Shown here piece after piece: positions 1 to 11,215 of a stretch of DNA of 64,000 nt. Location of the stretch: positions 44,205,067 to 44,269,066 of the forward strand of contig CM054141.1 in NCBI GenBank assembly GCA_028751875.1. The letters run 5' to 3'. The translations under genes were made by a program, and so were the position numbers. Each line of letters begins with the position of its first letter. Positions within the stretch are counted from its first letter, which is position 1. Below the pieces are notes generated by a model. That model made no database searches. It saw only the letters and a list, made by a program, of their open reading frames with translations, and was not told the DNA's origin. The stretch is from Rapana venosa. Lineage: Eukaryota; Mollusca; Gastropoda; Neogastropoda; Muricidae.

Positions 1-95
1 TAGGCAGGCTGATATTTTTCTGCCTCCCACTTCTTTTTATTTGCTTTATTTCAATGCTTTTGTTCACTTGGAAGCAAGCACAGTGAGGAAGTGGG

Positions 96-210
<115 letters not shown>

Positions 211-439
211 GAACCGTACATAGTATCACTGGTATTCCATAAAGGACATGTTTTTCACATCTTTGTTATTTCCCAGCGAAACGGTCATCGTTGGTGTTAG
301 GCATTTAATGTTAGATCGTTTATGTTTTCATCTCAGTGGTATTTTTTCCATTGAATCATTCGTGGTTTTGCAGTATATCAACCATGCAATTGTTTCTCAT
401 ATTTGCCACAAAAGTACGCATACCCTTTGGTTTCTTCAT

Positions 440-510
440 CATTGATGCATTCATGTACCATCTGAAAATAAAAATTTTACTCTTTCTTGACTTTCACTTT
501 GATGTATTCG
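440..510 (+). mobile_element. retroelement 3'-tail fragment
   Basis: The sequence TGTACCATCTGAAAATAAAA followed by TTGACTTT-like repeats recurs at about 45619-45665. There it ends in clean TTTGAC repeats. An AATAAA followed by a short tandem tail is typical of non-LTR retrotransposon 3' ends. The rest of 210-765 shows nothing recognisable. Confidence 0.5.
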
Positions 511-812
511 TGTTACTGTTATAGCCTTGAAAGACTGCAACATGTATAGCATGTTTGTCACGGAATAAATGCTTACGCCTGTGACTTGCTACTTGTCTGC
601 AGGATTTATAACATTCAGAGTAGGTAAGGGTGGGTTTTTTTTAATAGAATGGTCCTTATTGTTCATGAAACTAGCTATAAAACCTTATATATTAAGTGCC
701 TAGTGACTTGGTTGTGCAGCTAGTGTTGAAGCTACAATATTGATTTTAGAATCATGCATGGACATTCAGATTTTTATCAGAGACTTGTTGCGCCTATGAA
801 AATCGTTAAAGC

Positions 813-1077
813 AAATCAGCCGCATACAGATAGAGAGACCCTTTAAAATCAGCCACATACAGATAGAGAGACCCTTTAAAATCAGCCGCATACAGATAGA
901 GAGACCCTTTAAAATCAGCCGCATACAGATAGAGAGACCCTTTAAAATCAGCCGCATACAGATAGAGAGACCCTTTAAAATCAGCCGCATACAGATAGAG
1001 AGACCCTTTAAAATCAGCCGCATACAGATAGAGAGACCCTTTAAAATCAGCCGCATACAGATAGAGAGACCCTTTAA
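813..1077. repeat. 33-bp minisatellite, about 8 copies
   Basis: The unit starts ATCAGCCGCATACAGATAG and ends ACCCTTTAAA. It is repeated about eight times almost without change (one CCA for CCG variant), so the array is young or homogenised. Because 33 is a multiple of 3, the minus strand stays open and gives an 11-residue repeat (LKGLSICMRLI) inside a 199-codon frame at 766-1365. I do not regard that frame as a demonstrated gene. Confidence 0.97.
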
Positions 1078-1365
1078 AGACAAAAACCCTTCACCATACC
1101 TTTTGTAACCCTGCAGCCAGCATCCCAGAGCAAGCCCACACCTAGAACTTTCGGGTGACATGAAAGCGAGACTATTTCTGAGATGCTTCGTGGTGCCATG
1201 TATGATCTGCATACAAACATAACTAAAGACAGGCGTCACCAGGGCACAAAGTAAAGATTTGCTCCGGATCAGAATGGCTGGCTGGGAAGCGTTGTAGTTG
1301 GTGGGCTTTTTCTCCGGTGAAATCACATGGTGAATTGACTTTATAGACTTGACTTCTTCCTTCAC

Positions 1366-2520
1366 TTCTTAAGGAGTCGTAGGAGCATTGGGCTAGCTTT
1401 TTTCAGGCAGTGTGTTCTGCGTTAGCTGAACATAGCAGAAGGCACCCATGCCCAGACCCTAGAGTGCCGGCTTTGTGTCATTCAACTCACCATCCAAAGC
1501 TGTTCTTGTCTTCTAGAAAAGCTGAAATGGTGAGATTTTATCCCTGTGTTTACACACGGGACTTCTGTTTATTACCTCACTCCAAGAACTTAGAAGGGAA
1601 GGGGGTCACATAAGATCGAATGTAAACTCTAGGGGTAAAACCACCTTTAACTGACACTTCTGCGCAGACTCAAATCCGCATCCTCAATTACTGTCGGTTC
1701 ACAAGTTGAGGGTTCTAACCTCGAGGCTAGTCATCCCCGTGTTGCTTAATTACGCTTGGCGGGCCTGTGTAAAAGACGACTGGTATAAGCCCCGAAGGGA
1801 AAGGAAAGACAGCACGTTATTCTTGTTCGTGTCTACATAGCACCTAAACAAACAGAGATAAGGGGAAATGAAAACAAAATAGTGAGACTTTTGTGTCTAC
1901 GTTACAGAATGCAAACAAAAAAAGGAATGAAACACAGAGAGAGACAGGGAGAGAGGCAGACAGACAGACAACATAGTCAGAGAACACAAACGTGCATGGA
2001 CAAAAAGATAGACAGAGTCCCAGAATTGTCAGACCAGTAACGTCCACCATTTCCATTGTCTCAGTCAGGCTGGTCAATGCAGGCCTCTCCACTTTATCTC
2101 TCCCAGCTGTAAAGGTACTGACACACGATCCTCTTTAACCTTGCCGTTCAAAGGGACTGTTCATACCTTCCACATGGAACGCTCAGTCAGCAAGTACTGT
2201 TTCTATCATTTGAGCAAAACAGTGCAGATCTGTTCATCTGGACCTGTCAGTGTGAATAGGACGAACTTCACATGAAACATGTGAAAGATGTGTAAAGTGA
2301 AGGTTGCTGTGTGCCCTGAGGCTTCACTAACATTGACAGAACACACATCTGATCTAGGAACATAACGGAAAGCTTTACACTGATCACTATTTGGCTGGAT
2401 GATGCGATCTGTTTGTTTGAGGTAAAACAGGACGTATTCCGAACTGTCCACTTTGTTTAATAATGGTGATGGTCGGTTGATGGAACAGTCCATAAATCAG
2501 ATGGCTCCCTGGGACTATGC
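1366..2520. other. non-coding stretch, no recognised feature
   Basis: Only short frames without recognisable domains are seen on either strand. A homopurine patch (about 1935-1975) is the only obvious low-complexity sequence. Confidence 0.5.
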
Positions 2521-2526
2521 CACAAT

Positions 2527-2576
2527 CAAACCAATCAACCAATGGTCGTGTTGAACCTAACGCCTCAAGCCAATTG
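2527..2576 (+). promoter_or_regulatory. cluster of three CCAAT boxes, candidate promoter of the mucin-like gene
   Basis: CCAAT occurs at 2531-2535, 2539-2543 and 2570-2574, the last within GCCAATTGG. The cluster lies about 0.75 kb upstream of the first supported exon of the + strand gene. The transcription start and first untranslated exon are not resolved, so the promoter role is inference. Confidence 0.3.
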
Positions 2577-2796
2577 GGACGTACGTTTCGGTTGACAGAC
2601 GATCGGTTTGGAATCTGTTTCGTCCTGACAGCCCTGGCGTACAGTTCTTAGGTCTAGTCTGTGGCCCCCTTAAAGGGGAGCAGGATTGATACCACTACAA
2701 TTCTCACATCTTGTCTCTGGCAACTTACCCACCCAGACATCAAGCAAACAGTTGGTAACGATTCTTTTTATATCATATCTTGAAGTACGATCTGTC

Positions 2797-2800
<4 letters not shown>

Positions 2801-2869
<69 letters not shown>

Positions 2870-2884
2870 ACTCACTCTCTCTCT
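2801..2884. repeat. (CT)n microsatellite
   Basis: About 84 bp of near-pure CT, with CTCA variation at the 3' end. Confidence 0.98.
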
Positions 2885-3307
2885 CCAACAAAAAGGGCTG
2901 TTAAGTAGTATTGGACAGTGTGGGCTTAAGGTTCGGGGTTTGCTCTCGGGTACTGCTACAAGAAACGGAGGGGCCTTGCTGGAACCATGAAACATGAGAG
3001 ATAAGCTGGCTTCATCCGACTGTTGTTTCAGTGATAGTTCTTTTCCTCTTGCCTGCACTGCCCAGTTATTCTCGTAAAATTCTGCAGTATCAGATGTTCA
3101 GATTTAAACAGAACTGCTCAGGAGTTCTTTCGTGTGATTATAATTATTTTCCAAGAGTCTGGATATCTGTCTCGTCCCAAGAGTTTCTGATTCTGTGGTT
3201 GTATTTTACCAGTAATCTGTCTGCACCTGGCCTACTTTTTGATAGAACTGTTTTTTTACCTTTAGGATTCATCCTGGCTAATTCAGCTTTCCTTTTGTTT
3301 GTTGCAG

Positions 3308-3492
3308 GTACTGGCAAACAGAGTGAAGTGGGGACAAGTGACTGAAATCCTGCTCCACACTGTGTCTCACGTGCCATCGAAGTCGTTTTGGGGGATTTCT
3401 ACTGGCCATCAACAGTCCTCCAAAAGTCTGTTGTCTCTATTAGACAGTGTTGACAATGATCTTCAAGATGAATGTCACATCATTTCTGATCG
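3308..3492 (+). other. exon carrying 5' UTR and start codon of the mucin-like gene
   Basis: A strong acceptor (TTTTGTTTGTTGCAG, ending 3307) and a near-consensus donor (CG followed by GTAAGTAT at 3493) bound a 185-nt exon. An ATG at 3468 opens eight codons plus one base. That phase is exactly the one needed to join the coding frame of the exon starting at 4486. The same frame is closed upstream by TGA near the start of the exon, so the ATG is a sensible initiator and 3308-3467 is 5' UTR. The acceptor implies at least one more upstream non-coding exon, which I could not place. Confidence 0.7.
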
Positions 3493-3923
3493 GTAAGTAT
3501 TACAAATCTTTGAAACCGAAAGTTGATTATTTCTTTTACTAGCTGGCTGTTATGTTATTTTTGTTGTTTTGTTGGTGGGAAGGGTTTTGTTGGGGTTGTT
3601 TGGTTTTTTTTGGGGGGGGTTGTTTTGGAACAGGGGAGGGTGGGATGTTGGTGTCGAAAAATGTTGAATATAAGGGTTAGTTTTAAATTTCCACCAGTCA
3701 TTGTCGACTAGTTTGAGTCTATTTTCAGAGGAAATGTAAACGTGAGATAGCCTGTCTCCTTTGTTGACTGTGAATCGAATCTTTTCTGTGAGAAATCAAT
3801 GTACCGCTTGTGTTAGCGCTGAAAGCAAAACTTGCATAATGCAGTAATCACACGAACATGCGCACTGACCAGCAAAACAATGTCTGTCTGTCTTTCTATC
3901 TCTGTCTGTCTGTCCGTCTGCCA

Positions 3924-3995
<72 letters not shown>

Positions 3996-6323
3996 ACCTG
4001 TCTGTCTGTCTGCCTGTCTGTATGTCTCTCTCTCTGTCTCTGTCTCTTTCTCTCTCTCTTTCTCTCTTTAGAGAGCATGGGGATAAAGCATTGTACTAGC
4101 GATCTGATAGCCCAAGTTCAAGCCACCACTAAGACGCCCGTTCAAGGGGACTTTTCCCCTGCTGACTCCACTCCCCCAAAGTCCTTCAGATGAGACTGTA
4201 AACCGAAGTCCCGCGTGCAACCGCACGCAAAATATCTTGTGCACATATTAATCTGCCTTTTTGAAAAGTAGGCCGTTTGTGCCAGTAGGAAAGGATGACA
4301 AAAAGACCTTCAGAAGGAGCTAAAATCTAAAGAAATTGCCCTGTGATTCAAGCTGGTCATAAAGACCATCAGGTGGAATTAATTTCTAAAGAGAAAAACT
4401 TTTTGAGAAAATATTGATCTGATATTTTCTTGGCAGCGTCAAGACGTTTATTGTTTTATTCTCTTCACCGCGTTGTTTGTTTCAGCTGGGCTGTTAGCAT
4501 GCTGGACACAAACTGTGATGTCGGCTGTTCCATCCCCAACATCTTCCTTTCATTCGGAGGCCATGACACCGTCAGACGGTACTTCCTCTTCCGCTTCCCC
4601 ATCTACCCCAGCACCGACACCAGGAGCACAGGCTGCACCGACCACCAACTCCTCACTAGAGGGAGTTTCAGCCACTGCAGCATCTGCTGTCCGGAGGCAA
4701 GAGTCTTTATGGAGACATAACCAGACGGCTTCTAATGGATCACGGAAAGCTGTTTTTGCAAATCATGGTTCATTGTCCAGGGAGACTTCCTCACATGGAA
4801 CTGATCTTCGTCTTGTTTCCCATGCAGGTCAACTGACAGGGTCAGCCACACAACGGTCTGAAGCAGCGATTGTACCGACAGTGTCATTCACGTCAGAGAG
4901 AACGGTGAGAGAGACCAGTGAGGCCCTTTCCATGACACCTTCCCCATCTGTCCATACGACCCCAACCACCGCTGTTTTCCAGGCAGACCAAAGTGCTTCA
5001 GCACTATTAGGTCAGCACTCTTCGTCATCACAGCATCCATCGGCAACTAGCAGCACTAGTGCGGTTTCTGCTTCTGTGAATACAGTGCCTTCCACAGAAG
5101 ACTCCCCTCAGATAACAACTCCATCTCTTGATGCCCAGACCTGGACATCCCCAAGTATCCACACAAGTGTCTCGGACTCCTCAACGACAAAGATTGACCC
5201 TGACAGTGCCAGTTCCTCTTCAGCTACGGCAGGGATGATTCTGGCGGAGTCTTCAGGATCACCAGGGCAAGTCACTGACTTTTCTGCATCCTGGCCTGAT
5301 GAGGAAGAAGCGGGATCTTTTGACTCGTCCTCCTCCTCCTCTTCCTCCTCTTCCTCACAGTCCGTGCCACCGACGACTCCACACACCACTGAAGTTTCCT
5401 TTGCCAGTAAAGAAGAGTCTTCCCAAACTGCTCCAGCAGTGTTGGAACCCTCTTCTGGTGTCCATTTCACCTCTACCTTAGATGTGATGGTGCAGTCCTC
5501 GACTCCACCGAGCACCACACATCCTCCAACGGTGACACATTCTGCAGTTCTGTCTTCATCCGTTCATTTTTCTACACCTCCATTAGCATCTGCCAGTGTC
5601 AGGCAGCAGACCTCAGACAGGTTGATGCCTTCACATACAAGTTTCTCCCACGTTTCTGCTTCTGCCTCCACGCCTGCAGCCACGCCGAATGTCCCCTCCG
5701 CTAATGCCACAGACCTGAAGGAAACGTCCTCCGCACTGCTGATGACTACACCTTCCACCGTGCGGACCCCCGTCATGGTCACGGTACAGCAAGTCTCTCC
5801 CTCTCCATCCACCCCTGACTCAGGGACAACACAGACCCTGACAGTGATCCCCTTACCCGCAAACACCACCACCACCCCCTCCACCACCACCACTCCTCTC
5901 ACCACCACCACCACCCTGCCTGCCCGGAGAGACGTCCGCTACCAGTTCACCCTGACTGGGGACTGCCACCTCATCCTCAACAACACCGAGTTCTTCCAGC
6001 GCTTCCTGGCTGGCTTCCATGACCTGATCGTCAAGCAGCTGGGCATTGGAGAGGACACCTACCGCCTGGGGGAGATCTCCTGTGGCACCGTGCATGTCTT
6101 CATCACCTTCCTCCACGTCACCATGCCAGACTTTGACATCCGCCTCCAGACCATCATCCATAACGGGGGCCCGGTAAGTGTTCAGGGCATGGCAAGTTTG
6201 AGGTTTGTTTCTGCTGTTGTGTGGTGGGATGAGTGGAAGGGAGCAGAGAGACGGGTACAGAACTAGGAGAAAGTTTAAAGTTACAGCCTAGATCCATATG
6301 GTCAGGAACAGAAATAATCCCCC

Positions 6324-6395
<72 letters not shown>

Positions 6396-7337
6396 CTCTC
6401 CTCAAAAATTTTGCTAGACGTACACCTAATGATCTTGTTTATAGTGAAACTAATAGATACCCTCTCTCTGTTAATGCTGCTGTAAGATGCGTTAGATATT
6501 GGATTAAGATTCTGCATATGAATGAGAGCAGGCTACCTTTTAAATCCTACAAGATGCTTTATGATCTAGATGTCAAAGGGAAAAACAACTGGGCAACACA
6601 AATACGTACCTGTTTGTGGTGAACTCGGGTTTGGATTTGTTTGGCTCAATCAAGGAGTCGGAAATTGTAGAGAGTTTATTAACGCTTTCAGGCAAAGATT
6701 GATTGACTGCCAATGGCAACAATGGAGTGATCATAAACAAAACAGTGAAAGATTTCAATTCTACAGACAATTTATAAGTTCGCATGATGTCAAACCTTAT
6801 CTAAAACTTTATATGGATATACATTTGAAAAGAATTATGTCTAAGTTTAGACTTGGTGTATCAGATATAAATGTTCATAAATTCAGATACAGAGAACATG
6901 ATATTGACGACCTCAGGCTGCTATGCCCATTATGTAAGCAAGCACCGGAGGATGAAGTACATTTTGTGTTGTGCTGTCCAGTATTGGAGGATGTTAGGCA
7001 GAACTACATCCCTGTTAAATATAGTAGACAGCCTAATTTATTTAGACTGTTTACTCATGGCATCAAGTCACCCTGAGGTTGCGCGCAGCCTCACTTTATA
7101 TTTGTGTAAAGCTTTCAGAATAAGAGAGATATGGTTATCCTAAGTCATATTTTTGTAGCTGACTTTTGTTATATAGTAACATATTGTCAGCTTTTTTGTT
7201 GTTTTTTGTTTTGTTTTTTTGTTTTACTATTGCTTTTACCCCCCACAAAAATACTAAGCAGTTCGGCAACCCCCTTCATGTATGGGCCAATGGCCTTTTT
7301 GTGAATAAATCATTCGAGTTCGAGTTCGAGTTCGAGT

Positions 7338-7402
<65 letters not shown>

Positions 7403-9783
7403 CTCTCCTCTCTCTCTCTCTCTCTCTGTTTGTTTGTAGAGGTGTGTGTGTGTGTCTCTCTATTTCAAATGACATTTGATCTATCCGTTAGAAAGGTCAG
7501 ATTCGTGGTATAAAATAAACAGAGTGCTCAAAGCAAATAAAAGTCTTAAATGCTGTATACAGGATCGTATATTCTACCTACATTTTCTATACACGAATTA
7601 TGTGTACCATTAACTAGTCCCTATCTGTTTCTGCAGACACAAACTGTGTGTACTTTTAACTAGTGTCTGTCTTTTACTGCAGACAGAACTGTGTGTACCA
7701 TTAACTAGTATCTGTCATTTCCTTTAAACAGAACTGTGTGCACCATTAACTAGTCCCTATCTGTTTCTGCAGACACAAACTGTGTGTACCATTAACTAGT
7801 GTCTGTTTTTACTGCAGACAGAACTGTGTGTATCATTAACTAGTATCTATCTTTTCCTTCAGACAGAACTGTGCGTACCGTTAACTAGTATCTATCTTTT
7901 CCTTCAGACACAACTGTGTGTACCATTAACTAGTATCTGTCTTTTACTGCAGACACAACTGTGTGTACCATTAACTAGTATCTGTCTTTTACTGCAGACA
8001 CAACTGTGTGTACCATTAACTAGTGTCTGTCTTTTACTGCAGACAGAACTGTGTGTACCATTAACTAATGTCTGTCTTACTGCAGACAGAACTATGTGTA
8101 CCATTAACTAGTGTCTGTCTTACTGCAGACAGAACTGTGTGTACCATTAACTAATGTCTGTCTTACTGCAGACAGAACTATGTGTACCATTAACTAGTGT
8201 CTGTCTTACTGCAGACAGAACTATGTGTACCATTAACTAATGTCTGTCTTACTGCAGACAGAACTATGTGTACCATTAACTAGTGTCTGTCTTACTGCAG
8301 ACAGAACTATGTGTACCATTAACTAGTGTCTGTCTTACTGCAGACAGAACTGTGTGTACCATTAACTAATGTCTGTCTTACTGCAGACAGAACTATGTGT
8401 ACCATTAACTAGTGTCTGTCTTACTGCAGACAGAACTATGTGTACCATTAACTAGTGTCTGTCTTACTGCAGACAGAACTATGTGTACCATTAACTAGTG
8501 TCTGTCTTACTGCAGACAGAACTGTGTGTACCATTAACTAGTATTTGTCTTTTACTGTAGACACAAACTGTGTGTACCATTAACTAGTATCTGTCTTTTC
8601 CTTCAGACAGAACTGTGTGTACCATTAACTAGTATCTGTCTTTTCCTTCAGACAGAACTGTGTGTACCATTAACTAGTATCTGTCTTTTACTGCAGACAC
8701 AAACTGTGTGTACCATTAACTAGTATCTGTCTTTTACTGCAGACACAAACTATGTGTACCACTAACTAGTGTCTGTCTTTTCCTTCAGACAGAACTGTGT
8801 GTACCATTAACTAGTATCTGTCTTTTACTGCAGACACAAACTGTGTGTACCATTAACTAGTATCTGTCTTTTACTGCAGACAGAACTGTGTGTACCATTA
8901 ACTAGTCTCTGTCTTTTACTGCAGACACAAACTGTGTGTACCATTAACTAGTGTCTGTCTTTTCCTTCAGACAGAACTGTGTGTACCATTAACTAGTCTC
9001 TGTCTTTTCCTGCAGGGTCTCTCCATACCAGTGTGGATCGACAGTCACTTCGCCACCTTTGACCTGATCCATGCCAAACACGTTCCCCTGGCGCCTGACG
9101 AGCACACCTACAACATCGTGGCTGAGGTGATGGATGACGTGGACATCATCGTCATCATCGTTGCCTGCTGCATCTGCGGCGTCCTCATCGCCATCGGCAT
9201 CGCCATCTGTGTCAAGGAGTGCTACCGCCGCAAGCACGCTTCCTCCTTCAACCTTCTGGACGTGCAAGACGTCAACCTCAAGCTGGAAGACTTCACCCTC
9301 ACCAGGATCCCGAGACCTCGGACCATCTACAAGGAGCCCGCCTCGGCCAAGAGCTCCACCTGCTCTAGGGGAGGTCCTGGGAACTCGGCCATGTACGCGG
9401 GCCTCTCCACAGGAGCCAGTAACGGCCATGCCAAGATCTCCAGCAACGGCACTCTGCAGCCTGCAGATTTGCATCTCCGCATCCGGGAGCACAGCGATGG
9501 AATCATCGTAGGGGTGACGGCTGCCATGACCTCTTCCCACGCCATCAACTACCCCCAGTATGTGTTGGAGGAGACAGAGGGCTTCATCAACGGCTCAGCT
9601 GGGCGCAGCAAGGCCAGGATCCGAACCCCATCCGCTGACTACACCTCGGAAGGAGAGTGCCCAGCCAGCGAGCGTTTGCTTCCAGCCCACCATCAGGCAG
9701 AGACGGAGGGTGCCACAAATCCTGTCTTTGTGGATGAACAGGAGGAGAAGGAGAACGGCAGTGACCGTGCAGGGGCCTTGTGA
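3468..9783 (+). CDS. mucin-like type I membrane protein, 3 coding exons (3468..3492, 4486..6173, 9016..9783), 826 aa
   Basis: No family name recognised. Intron phases join cleanly: GT at 3493 to AG at 4485 (phase 1), and GT at 6174 to AG at 9015 (phase 0). The first residues, split by intron 1, read MNVTSFLI-AGLLACWTQT: a hydrophobic signal peptide with likely cleavage after about residue 22. Residues about 23-490 are a Ser/Thr/Pro-rich stalk with a 12-Ser run near residue 290 and a TTTTTPSTTTT-type stretch before residue 490, as expected for heavy O-glycosylation. Residues about 491-612 form a compact domain with two Cys (GDCHL, ISCGT) and an N-glycosylation site (NNT). It is in the position of a SEA domain, but homology is unproven. 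A transmembrane helix (VDIIVIIVACCICGVLIAIG, from about residue 613) is followed by a basic stop-transfer (KECYRRKH) and a tail of about 185 aa containing LTRIPRPRTIY. Codon use is GC-rich and orderly from about 5900 onward. It is probably a cell-surface mucin-like protein; function is not assigned. Confidence 0.85.
3926..4070. repeat. (CT)n / (CTGT)n microsatellite
   Basis: A pure CT core (about 3930-3992) flanked by TGTC-interrupted units, in intron 1 of the mucin-like gene. Confidence 0.97.
4072..4305 (+). mobile_element. diverged SINE copy
   Basis: It contains the shared SINE central domain (GTCCTTCAGATGAGACTGTA, then CGCACGCAAAATATCTTG and a decayed GAAAAGTAGGCCGTTTGTGC). The head is poorly preserved. 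It follows a CT tract directly, as several other copies do. Many substitutions suggest an old insertion. Confidence 0.8.
6326..6403. repeat. (CT)n tract, left half of a microsatellite split by a LINE
   Basis: Near-pure CT ending where LINE sequence begins; CT resumes at 7338 beyond the LINE tail. Confidence 0.95.
6404..7339 (+). pseudogene. 5'-truncated non-LTR retrotransposon, reverse-transcriptase C-terminal remnant
   Basis: The translation resembles the C-terminal part of LINE ORF2 proteins. It includes a CCHC-type zinc knuckle (CPLCKQAPEDEVHFVLCCP, about 6928-6984) downstream of a basic region (HLKRIMSKFRLGV). The frame is broken at least twice: a one-base shift near 6618-6620 (upstream frame ends at TGA 6620-6622), and another near 7060, after which the C-terminal part continues in a third frame to about 7143. 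The 3' end has GTGAATAAAT followed by about four GAGTTC units. The 5' end is truncated. It sits in intron 2 of the mucin-like gene and is not functional. Confidence 0.9.
7338..7428. repeat. (CT)n tract, right half of the split microsatellite
   Basis: CT repeats with occasional CC, directly abutting the GAGTTC tail of the LINE. Confidence 0.95.
7600..9015 (+). repeat. 43-47-bp minisatellite made of 3'-splice-site-like units, about 30 copies
   Basis: Each unit reads approximately ACCATTAACTAGTNTCTGTC, then TTTTACTGCAG or TTTTCCTTCAG (shorter variant TTACTGCAG), then ACAGAACTGTGTGT. Every unit therefore contains a branch-point-like TTAAC, a pyrimidine tract and CAG at natural spacing. The last unit's TCTTTTCCTGCAG at 9003-9015 is the functional acceptor of coding exon 3. 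Higher-order variation is visible: TTACTGCAG units cluster about 8060-8530, with longer units on both sides. Confidence 0.95.
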
Positions 9784-10234
9784 AAATCCTCTTTTGAGAC
9801 AGGTTTTGAAATGTGGAGTGAGCAGGGATGGGGGTCCGTTTATTGTTTCCTTATCGTGGATTAACTAAAGCAACGAGCCTGTCTTTGTTCTCTCCTTGCC
9901 CGCAGCCCGTGATGCTGACCAGCTTCCACATAGTTGTTTGCTCTCCCTGGGAAAACCCATTCCTTGTCACTGAGGAAGCCGGCAATATCCACTTCTAACG
10001 AGGAGTCAAGAAAAAAGTTTAGATGTGTGCGGAATGTACGGAATAACGGTCAATTTTTCTGTTGGCGGAAATAACTGTGGATATTGCCACCTTACAAAAA
10101 ATTATTGGTGTTTGCAGCCTTCTCAAGAAATCTGACAAGCTTGTCAGGAGAAAAGTTTTCTCCACCCCCCTCCCCCCTAACACACACACACACCCCTCTT
10201 CCCCCTCATAACAGCTGAAGAGTGACCAAAAATG

Positions 10235-10235
10235 C

Positions 10236-10275
<40 letters not shown>
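10235..10275. repeat. (CT)n microsatellite
   Basis: About 41 bp of pure CT. Confidence 0.97.
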
Positions 10276-10277
<2 letters not shown>

Positions 10278-10339
10278 GCTGTTGTGAATTGTATTCTGGT
10301 CTTAGTTGAACATGTGTTTGTGCACAGTCTCTTCCCCAC

Positions 10340-10408
10340 TGTCCCCTTGTGAATGGACTTGAAAGCTTACCACAATAAACCAGTGTCATTGTCATTGTCA
10401 TTGCCATT

Positions 10409-10412
<4 letters not shown>
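10340..10412 (+). mobile_element. possible retroelement 3' tail with AATAAA and GTCATT repeats
   Basis: CACAATAAACCA (AATAAA at 10374-10379) is followed by five TGTCATTG-type units and then a CT tract. The layout matches the other short-tandem-tail retroelement ends in the window. Alternatively it is simply the poly(A) signal of the mucin-like gene, about 590 bp past its stop. Confidence 0.4.

Positions 10413-10463
<51 letters not shown>
10413..10463. repeat. (CT)n microsatellite
   Basis: Pure CT directly after the GTCATT repeats. Confidence 0.97.
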
Positions 10464-10465
<2 letters not shown>

Positions 10466-10660
10466 ATTATTTTGGTTTAAACATGGTTTATGTTCTATGC
10501 TTTCTTGTTCTAAGTTTTGTCCTCTCTTTTTTAACTTTCTTTCTTTTTGCCTTTTTGCCTTTTTTTCCATTTCTTCTACTTGTCGACATTTAATTTGGGT
10601 TGACTTTTTTTTAAATCGTTAGTATTTATTATAGCAAAACAACTCAGCATTCCAAGACTC

Positions 10661-10663
<3 letters not shown>

Positions 10664-10720
<57 letters not shown>
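10664..10720. repeat. (GA)n microsatellite
   Basis: About 57 bp of pure GA. Confidence 0.97.
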
Positions 10721-10722
<2 letters not shown>

Positions 10723-11142
10723 TTCGTTCTTCTTTAGATTTTGCTTAAAGTTATTTATTGTATTTCAATCTTAAAAGTTTATTTGGAGGGGGGGTGACTT
10801 GCTTGCATTTTGTCTGTTTTCATTTTCTCGGTTGTTGTCTTTATTATATTTTTGGCCTTCTGTTCATTTCATCGGGTTTATGTGTTTGTTGTTGTTGTTG
10901 TTGTTATTGTTGGGTCTTATTTTTATTTGAGGGGCTTTATCTTCCTCAGCAAATGGTAGAAAACAAACTGGGTACATTTTTTTTTTAACTTCTGGCTTCC
11001 CTTTTTCCTCAGTGTTGTACATATTGACTTTGATGAAGCAAAGAAATGCACGGTTATCGAGACAGCTCGTTTGTTTTTTCTTTTGTGCGTCTTGTATATA
11101 GGTTTTCCTGGAAGTCGACCCCTATCAAAATTCCAAAATGAA

Positions 11143-11145
<3 letters not shown>

Positions 11146-11202
<57 letters not shown>

Positions 11203-11203
11203 G
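11146..11203. repeat. (CT)n microsatellite next to a SINE
   Basis: CT tract ending about 13 bp before the SINE at 11216. Confidence 0.97.
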
Positions 11204-11215
11204 ATACACACACAA

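Noticed and set aside
813..1077. CRISPR-like array
   Set aside because: Units are contiguous without unique spacers; a eukaryotic minisatellite.
2206..2493. 95-codon minus-strand frame
   Set aside because: No domain, no splice context and no neighbouring exon; length is compatible with chance.
3299..3496. 65-codon frame spanning the exon at 3308-3492 (VLANRVKWGQVTEILL)
   Set aside because: That frame would enter the 4486 exon in the wrong phase and stop at about 4718. The ATG at 3468 in another frame fits exactly, so this one is treated as 5' UTR.
5108..5914. Minus-strand frames of 116-136 codons opposite mucin exon 2
   Set aside because: Mirror translations of Ser/Thr-rich codons; low-complexity shadows of the + strand gene.
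7600..9015. Recursive-splicing (ratchet) sites in the minisatellite
   Set aside because: The CAGs are followed by ACAG or ACAC rather than a GTRAGT donor, so zero-length-exon splicing is not supported.
8989..9540. 183-codon minus-strand frame and 125-codon + frame over mucin exon 3
   Set aside because: Shadows of the real frame, which has a transmembrane helix, correct phase and orderly composition.
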